From NCBI GenBank assembly GCA_021498125.1, contig JAIZWL010000001.1:385434-449433 (forward strand): 64,000 bases of DNA. Direction: 5' to 3'. Positions 58,862 through 64,000 of the stretch are shown here, piece after piece. How positions within the stretch are numbered: the stretch's first letter is position 1; every line of letters begins with the position of its first letter. This stretch comes from Candidatus Thorarchaeota archaeon. Its GTDB lineage: Archaea > Asgardarchaeota > Thorarchaeia > Thorarchaeales > Thorarchaeaceae. The notes under the pieces were generated by a model. That model saw only the letters and a program-made list of their open reading frames with translations. It ran no database searches and had not been told where the DNA came from. The position numbers and the translations under genes were made by a program.

Positions 58862-59719
58862 ATGTCCGAAAATGAAATGGTTGACCTCGATCCCACAGAA
58901 CTGTTGGAGCATGCAACGGCCGCCAAAGAGGCTGGCGAACTGTCTGAGGCAGCTAAGTTGTTCAATGCTGCTGGTAATGTCTATATGTCAGTGGCTGAGT
59001 ACGAAGAGGCTCTACATGCCTTTGAAACATCACTTGATCTCTATCGACAGCTTGAGGACGGAGCTGGCGTGGGTGATGCATTGTATAATATCGGCCTGGC
59101 ACAGATCAATCTAGAGAAGTGGGATGAGGCAGTCAAGACCTGTGAAGAGGCAGTGAATCTCTTCAAGAGTGCCTCAAACAATGAGGGTTCGGCGGATGCA
59201 CTCTATGCACTTGCACTTGCTAAGCTTGGGCAAGGAGAATTTGACGAGGCTCTTGATCTCTTCAAGAAAGCACAAAGGGCGTACAAGACTCTTGGCAATC
59301 AGCAGGGTGTTGTGAGCACGATCGTTGACATTGGTAACGCCTATGCCGAACGTGAAGACTGGGTGAATGCTGAAAAGATGTTCAAGAAGGCTCTCAAGAT
59401 TTATCAGGAGTTGGACGATGCCGCAGGGATCGCAGACATCTATTCTCTTCTAGGTGATATTGCTGAAGTCGGCAATAATCAAAAGAAGGCGGCCGAATAC
59501 TTTGTCGAAGCCGCAGAGCAGTATGTCCGTGCTGAAATTCTTGATGTTGCCCGTGAGGTTGTAGAACGTGCCGAGAGCAAGCTCTGGGACATTCCTAAGG
59601 CGACACGTCGGCGTCTCAGAAAACGGGTTGATGATATCATTGACAACCTGCCAGAAGAGACCATGACCGATGATGATGATGAGTTTGATGAGGACTTGCT
59701 CGGGATCACCGATGTATGA
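58862..59719 (+). CDS. TPR repeat protein
   Basis: 285 aa. At least six canonical TPRs: EAAKLFNAAGNVYMSVAEYEEALHAFETSLDLYRQL, ALYNIGLAQINLEKWDEAVKTCEEAVNLF, ALYALALAKLGQGEFDEALDLFKKAQRAY, VDIGNAYAEREDWVNAEKMFKKALKIY and DIYSLLGDIAEVGNNQKKAAEYFVEAAEQY. Ends in an acidic tail (TDDDDEFDEDLLG). Resembles LGN/kinesin light chain type scaffolds. ATG 58862 with AGGTGA 11 bases upstream is preferred over ATG 58796, which overlaps the GTPase stop. Confidence 0.9.
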   Translation: MSENEMVDLDPTELLEHATAAKEAGELSEAAKLFNAAGNVYMSVAEYEEALHAFETSLDLYRQLEDGAGVGDALYNIGLAQINLEKWDEAVKTCEEAVNLFKSASNNEGSADALYALALAKLGQGEFDEALDLFKKAQRAYKTLGNQQGVVSTIVDIGNAYAEREDWVNAEKMFKKALKIYQELDDAAGIADIYSLLGDIAEVGNNQKKAAEYFVEAAEQYVRAEILDVAREVVERAESKLWDIPKATRRRLRKRVDDIIDNLPEETMTDDDDEFDEDLLGITDV

Positions 59720-59748
59720 TCTTTTGCATTGACAACTCGGTGGTCTTC

Positions 59749-59783
59749 GCGGCCGACTGACTGATTGGCCGGCTGGCTAGCTG
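59749..59783 (+). repeat. Short tetranucleotide-rich stretch upstream of the C25-like gene
   Basis: GGCCGACTGACTGATTGGCCGGCTGGCTAGCTGG consists of degenerate CTGA/CTGG tetranucleotides and a GGCC pair. It lies in the 139-base gap before the 1292-aa gene. No function assigned. Confidence 0.5.
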
Positions 59784-59858
59784 GCACCTTCATCGTGGAA
59801 AACTCTATTTGAATAGGGTGGACATTGGGATTATTCCCCTAGGAAGGAGTGCCACGGA

Positions 59859-62800
59859 ATGAAACCCTCTATTGCCATGACCACTAGTATACTTCTCGTA
59901 TTTGTCATTCTCTCTCAGACAATGATGATTGCTGGTTACCACAATAACGATGATCTCTCACGCAGTACGATGGGGACACCACTGATCTCGGGGATTCCCG
60001 CGGCAAATCAGACCCCTCTTCAAATGGTCACAGTAGTAGCCTCTGATCCGGCCTCCTATCTCGACGAGTTCTCATACATGGCCGCAGTTCCCTCCGCAGT
60101 GTTCTATGATGGCAGTACTCAGTACCTCTCTCCTCTCATCTTGAGTGATGGTTCGCAATCCGAAAAGTGGTTGCTTGAAGACTGGGCAGAATATCTTGGA
60201 CCCGATGGTGGGACCAAACAGCTGCGCATAATCGGCGATGTTCCGTCCTCTCGTGTTGCGGATTTTCGTAAGACTCTGGGCACTTCGGTCTTTCCATATA
60301 TTCCTAGCAAGGACCCTGATGAGGTTGCAGCAATGCTGGCGGTGTCAGACTGGCAGTCCTCCGACATTGCGGTATTTGCGCTTTCGAGATTGGCTATAAC
60401 TTCTCCTTCGTCCTTGACGGGTAGCTCCTCTTTTTCCTTCCAGAACGACCCGATGCAAATTGAAAGTAAGACCGTGACTGTGAGTTCGACTAATCCAGTC
60501 ACACTCAACTTTACGCCACCTGCTGGAACTGGTTGGATCGAGGGGTCTTTTGACTGGCCAAGTTCGTCACTCTATTTTACGCATATCCTCACAGATCCAC
60601 AGGGTCACATTGTTGATTATTCAGTTCGGAGCCAGACCTATCAAGAGCGTTTCTCTTCCTATGTTAGCAGCCCCGTCCCCCTCAAGTTCTGGCTTCCAAA
60701 TACTAATGCCGGAGAATGGAAACTGACCCTTTTCCCCGAGGCAAGTGTTAGCTCACCCGTGACCGTCACTGGATCACTCATCTATCATCCAGGTCATACC
60801 GAAACCGTCGTCGTCCCTGCGAATGCCAAGTCCCTGTCCCTAAATGTCAGCTGGGACAATAGCGCCACTGATCTCAATGTTGCACTGATTGATCCGACTG
60901 GTAGGCTTGGAGCTTGGGCGCCAGCCGGAAGTATAATTGCCAATCCGGGTTTTGAGAGTGTGCATGTTCCGTATCCCATGGAGGGTACGTGGACTGCAAT
61001 AGTGTCTTGGATGAATGCGACCTCTGAGCATAACGGTGTGGAGATGGTCTGGGACGTTACCACGATCTCCCCTGAAGTAACACCGTATTTGGAGTCAGCT
61101 GCGAATGGAGCAGTTCTTGCCTCCCTTCTCAATGCGCCTCTTCTCTATGTCACTCCCGATTCAATTCCTGAAGTGACCCAGTGGGCTATCGATCATCTTG
61201 GTGTCACTACCAGTTTTCTTGTTGATCCGGCATCACTGCATACTTCAAGTCTTACCTCTGCATTAGATGCGTTCTCCTTTGTCAATAACCTCAACAATTA
61301 CAAACTTGTGTCCCAGTGGATCCAAGCTCTCTCGAAGAGCCATGATGTTGTCGTCACGGTCCCTCATGGTAATGGCGACGAGCTCTTTGCTCCAGCTGCC
61401 TATTCCGGTGCTGTCCATGGGGCGCCTGTATTCTCTCTGTGTGGGGACAACAATCAACTGACATCATATGCGGAGGCGACATGGGCTCCTTATCTCATTG
61501 GTCCCGAGATTGATATCTACGTGACCAGTCGTTATACTACTCGCACAGAAAACGGATGGTATGATGAGCGAATCCCCAACCGTTATACTATGCAACATAC
61601 TGCGAGCAGCTTTGAGACCTTTTTGGATGATCGTGGTGCCTACAATGCAACCGCGCCGCAATCAGTAGTGGTTCTTGCCTCAGTGGATGAGATCAAACCG
61701 AGTTTTGATAGATCTATCCAGTCCCATTTCGCACCGGGACGCATTCCCGCCAAGACCGCGGCATTGGCCTCGACAATGGTCACACGGGCCGCACTTCATA
61801 GATTCCTGTTCCGTGTTGCTGATTCCGCTGATGATGCGCTTGTCTCTATGTACGCCTATACTGAAGATGCTGGATTTGTGGACAATAATTTCGATTACTA
61901 TATTGTTGATCAGTACGAGAATTCCACCAGCATGATGGAGGACGCGGGGTTCAATGTGGAGACTCACATTGGATATCAGGAGGTCTTCTCGACTATAGCA
62001 TCTCAGGTTGCGCTCTGGACCTTTAGTACCCATGGTAGTCTTACCCGGTATCCCACCGACCCCCCTGATCGACCTGATGGCGCTGGTCTCTTCTCTCTCC
62101 GCGACATTGATGCACCTTATGGTATGGAGACCTCAACAGCCCGTGATGCTAATGGGGATCATCTTGTTAATCCTGTTCTCTATGAAGAGGAGAGTACCCA
62201 CCATCGTATCGAGAGCACCGAGAACCTTGAAGCGGCCATCGGAGATATCGGGTCGCCAATCGTAATCATAACGGCATGTCTTCTAGGGGGGACACGTCTT
62301 CCTAGTATGATGATGGAACATGGTGCAGTTGCAGTCATGGCATCTCCTAGGACAGTCTATTTCCAGCCAGCGGCGATGCTCTCCCTTCTCGTGATGAAGA
62401 GTCTGACAGAGGGAACAGATACTGGGTACGCACTCAGTCACGCTCTGTCAACAATATCTACTGACTATACTGATCCATTCCCCAGTGGTGACCCACGCGA
62501 TTATGCGAACCAACACATACTCTATGGTGATCCCGGTGTCCATCTCTACGAGCCTGGCTCTACACCACGAGTGACTGCTCTCAATCCCAACACACTGTCC
62601 ATCAATGGTCATGTTCCCAGCCATGGTCTTCCCGATGTTGCCGCATTGGGCTCGACCGACTATCTTCCCACAGCATTAGAACATAATGCGATCAGTTTTG
62701 ATTTTTACAATGCCGCTAACTTTTCAGAGTTTGTCCGGTTCATAAGCCTCCGCCGGACGGTCATTATTGAACCCGGCACTATTAGTTCATTTTCTACTCT

Positions 62801-63737
62801 TCTCGCACAAAACCGTGACGCATTAAGTTCCTTTGTCACGAGTGGCGGCACACTCGTTGCATTGGGGGTGACCTCTTCAATTACTTGGCTCCCGTGGTCT
62901 GTGACCTATAATTCAACATCGACCAGTCAAAATGTCACAATTCTTGATCCGGGCCATCCACTAGTATCAGTTCCGAATGTATTGTCAACCGGGCTTTCTT
63001 ACAGTGGGATGTTCACACGATTCTGGGCAAACTTCACAGTATTAGCCGAGTCACCCTCCGGTGATCCCGTGCTCATCGCTTCCACAATTGGATTTGGTAA
63101 GGTGGCATTGACCACAATTAATCCTTCCACCTCATTGCGTGACTCATTTATTGAGAATGTAGTATCTTGGAGTAGCCAACCATCCATCATACTTGAAAAG
63201 ATAACCCTGAGCGAATATGTGATCTGGGGTGGCGATCACTTTACCATCACTCTCTATCTCGATGATGGTCGTGGTCATGGGCTCTCTGGTGCGACTCTTC
63301 GTGTCCTGATCAATGATACTGATGTATCGACCATGATCCATGAGGAAGGATCTGGTATCTACACCATTGCCATATCATCCGACTGGACCAATCAGCACCA
63401 AGGTATCTTCTGTCTGGAGGTTTATGCATCTAAGACCGGATATGATACACTTACTGCATTTCTTCCAAAGTTTGTCTATATCCGTCCCTCTCCATGGTTG
63501 GCCATTGGTGTCGTGGGTGGAGTCTTTGCACTCTTCGTGGGATTGTATGTATACAGGAAACGTAAACTCGGTGAGCCCCTCTTCGAACTCAGGCGTCCGA
63601 AAAAGCCTAAGCCGCGCCGCACCTCAGGATTTGTTTCCTCTTCCCGTCCTATCTCAAAAGAGGAGGCCGAGCGTTTAAGGAAAGAACGTGAGAAGAAAGA
63701 ACGCGAACGCGATCTCAAAGACTATTTTGGAGTGTGA
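59859..63737 (+). CDS. Giant C25 (gingipain-like) surface protein, 1292 aa
   Basis: Signal peptide at the N-terminus (hydrophobic helix about residues 8-28), a long extracellular region and a C-terminal transmembrane helix (about 1222-1243) before a basic cytoplasmic tail (RRPKKPKPRRTSG...). Peptidase C25-like catalytic region at residues 640-900: ALWTFSTHGSL (His725), VIITACLLGGTRLP (Cys807), VMASPRTVYFQ and ILYGDPGVHLYEPG, the GDP motif after the Cys. Residues 240-400 look like beta-sandwich modules. A glutamine-amidotransferase-like fold may exist at 930-1080 and a beta domain at 1150-1210. ATG 59859 after AGGAAGGAG. Protease function is inferred. Confidence 0.85.
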   Translation: MKPSIAMTTSILLVFVILSQTMMIAGYHNNDDLSRSTMGTPLISGIPAANQTPLQMVTVVASDPASYLDEFSYMAAVPSAVFYDGSTQYLSPLILSDGSQSEKWLLEDWAEYLGPDGGTKQLRIIGDVPSSRVADFRKTLGTSVFPYIPSKDPDEVAAMLAVSDWQSSDIAVFALSRLAITSPSSLTGSSSFSFQNDPMQIESKTVTVSSTNPVTLNFTPPAGTGWIEGSFDWPSSSLYFTHILTDPQGHIVDYSVRSQTYQERFSSYVSSPVPLKFWLPNTNAGEWKLTLFPEASVSSPVTVTGSLIYHPGHTETVVVPANAKSLSLNVSWDNSATDLNVALIDPTGRLGAWAPAGSIIANPGFESVHVPYPMEGTWTAIVSWMNATSEHNGVEMVWDVTTISPEVTPYLESAANGAVLASLLNAPLLYVTPDSIPEVTQWAIDHLGVTTSFLVDPASLHTSSLTSALDAFSFVNNLNNYKLVSQWIQALSKSHDVVVTVPHGNGDELFAPAAYSGAVHGAPVFSLCGDNNQLTSYAEATWAPYLIGPEIDIYVTSRYTTRTENGWYDERIPNRYTMQHTASSFETFLDDRGAYNATAPQSVVVLASVDEIKPSFDRSIQSHFAPGRIPAKTAALASTMVTRAALHRFLFRVADSADDALVSMYAYTEDAGFVDNNFDYYIVDQYENSTSMMEDAGFNVETHIGYQEVFSTIASQVALWTFSTHGSLTRYPTDPPDRPDGAGLFSLRDIDAPYGMETSTARDANGDHLVNPVLYEEESTHHRIESTENLEAAIGDIGSPIVIITACLLGGTRLPSMMMEHGAVAVMASPRTVYFQPAAMLSLLVMKSLTEGTDTGYALSHALSTISTDYTDPFPSGDPRDYANQHILYGDPGVHLYEPGSTPRVTALNPNTLSINGHVPSHGLPDVAALGSTDYLPTALEHNAISFDFYNAANFSEFVRFISLRRTVIIEPGTISSFSTLLAQNRDALSSFVTSGGTLVALGVTSSITWLPWSVTYNSTSTSQNVTILDPGHPLVSVPNVLSTGLSYSGMFTRFWANFTVLAESPSGDPVLIASTIGFGKVALTTINPSTSLRDSFIENVVSWSSQPSIILEKITLSEYVIWGGDHFTITLYLDDGRGHGLSGATLRVLINDTDVSTMIHEEGSGIYTIAISSDWTNQHQGIFCLEVYASKTGYDTLTAFLPKFVYIRPSPWLAIGVVGGVFALFVGLYVYRKRKLGEPLFELRRPKKPKPRRTSGFVSSSRPISKEEAERLRKEREKKERERDLKDYFGV

Positions 63738-63831
63738 AATGCGCAATTTAGCTATAGATTAGACCCTAAATGACAACAAGATTTTATAGCATCGCAAAAC
63801 GACTAATCATTACTCCAAGAGGGTTCTAGTA

Positions 63832-64000
63832 ATGTCGAGTCGTGTCGAACGAATCAATGCAGCAATCCGGGACTTTGACACCGTGCCGGGTGTTGAGGGT
63901 GCCGCTCTTGTATCAATTGATGGACTGATGATTGCCTCAGCTCTTCCAGAGAGCGAAGAGGGGCGAGTCGCTGCAATTAGTGCTGCAATGTTATCACTTG
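63832..64000 (+). CDS. Roadblock/LC7 domain protein, partial at window end
   Basis: Runs off the window after 56 codons. MSSRVERINAAIRDFDTVPG...EGAALVSIDGLMIASALPESEEGRVAAISAAMLSL is the first half of a canonical roadblock/LC7 (MglB) domain: the helix, then VSxDGLxIAS strand and the RVAAISAAMLSL helix. ATG 63832 after AGAGGG; a TATA-like TTTTATA is near 63782. MglB-type proteins are GAPs for MglA-like GTPases, one of which is encoded 5 kb upstream. Confidence 0.88.
   Translation, partial: MSSRVERINAAIRDFDTVPGVEGAALVSIDGLMIASALPESEEGRVAAISAAMLSL

Noticed and set aside
1-64000. CRISPR arrays, insertion sequences, prophage, plasmid or toxin-antitoxin loci
   Set aside because: No direct-repeat array, transposase, integrase or paired toxin gene was found. 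The lone ribbon-helix-helix gene at 41263-41445 has no toxin partner.

Overview
The window looks like a piece of an Asgard archaeal chromosome, most likely from the Thorarchaeia or a close relative. The archaeal core is plain: class I lysyl-tRNA synthetase, aIF5A, archaeal CCA-adding enzyme, TrmY, RtcB, Nob1, a CDP-alcohol phosphatidyltransferase with an inositol-1-phosphate synthase, TATA-box promoters and Shine-Dalgarno starts that often use GTG or TTG. The Asgard colour comes from Ras-, Arf- and MglA-like small GTPases, roadblock/longin-like domains, several V4R/TRAPP-like proteins, TPR proteins, a histone-deacetylase-fold enzyme and the ribosomal proteins eL13 and eS26. The taxonomic call is inference from gene content; no rRNA gene is present.

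Layout. 0-3.3 kb: NikR and a divergent NikMNQO nickel uptake operon. 3.3-6.8 kb: a possible structured RNA, tRNA-Leu(CAG), an Lrp regulator, aIF5A, NAD kinase, Nob1, a YjbQ protein. 6.9-10.8 kb: a long TPR protein whose real start appears to be CTG, then a caspase-like membrane protein and a second membrane protein. 11-20 kb: metabolic genes (Gfo/Idh/MocA, phytoene-desaturase-like, orphan PorC, aminotransferase, glutamine synthetase, PfkB), a PAC2 chaperone and eL13. 19.9-24.9 kb: a duplicated pair of roadblock-like/winged-helix protein plus V4R/TRAPP-like protein, with a third V4R protein. 25-28.4 kb: a membrane-bound winged-helix protein and a MacB-type ABC exporter. 28.5-38.9 kb: LysRS, lipid headgroup synthesis, a PfkB homologue without its catalytic Asp, and an RNA-processing block (TrmY, eS26, CCA enzyme) with an HDAC-like enzyme, NUDIX and UPF0282 proteins. 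39-48 kb: a TPR/PCI-like protein, a minimal FtsX ABC pair, a Ras-like GTPase, M42 peptidase, inositol-1-phosphate synthase, an ERCC4 nuclease, and a surface cluster (DUF4430 protein, anchored secreted protein, ECF S component) that looks like a vitamin, perhaps cobalamin, uptake system. 48-56.5 kb: thymidylate kinase, a longin-like/winged-helix protein, tandem GNAT, a longin-Arf GTPase fusion, OB-fold protein, nucleoside deoxyribosyltransferase, EamA transporter and RtcB. 56.6-64 kb: a selenoprotein SelD with an in-frame UGA, a 54-residue ORF, an MglA-like GTPase, a TPR protein, a 1292-residue C25-like surface protein and the start of a roadblock protein cut by the window end.

The main novelties are the duplicated roadblock-wHTH/V4R module, the longin-Arf fusion with an acidic tail, the Sec-containing SelD, the proposed DUF4430/ECF-S uptake cluster, two caspase-fold proteins and the CTG-initiated TPR gene. 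No rRNA operon, CRISPR array, insertion sequence, integrase or plasmid gene was seen.
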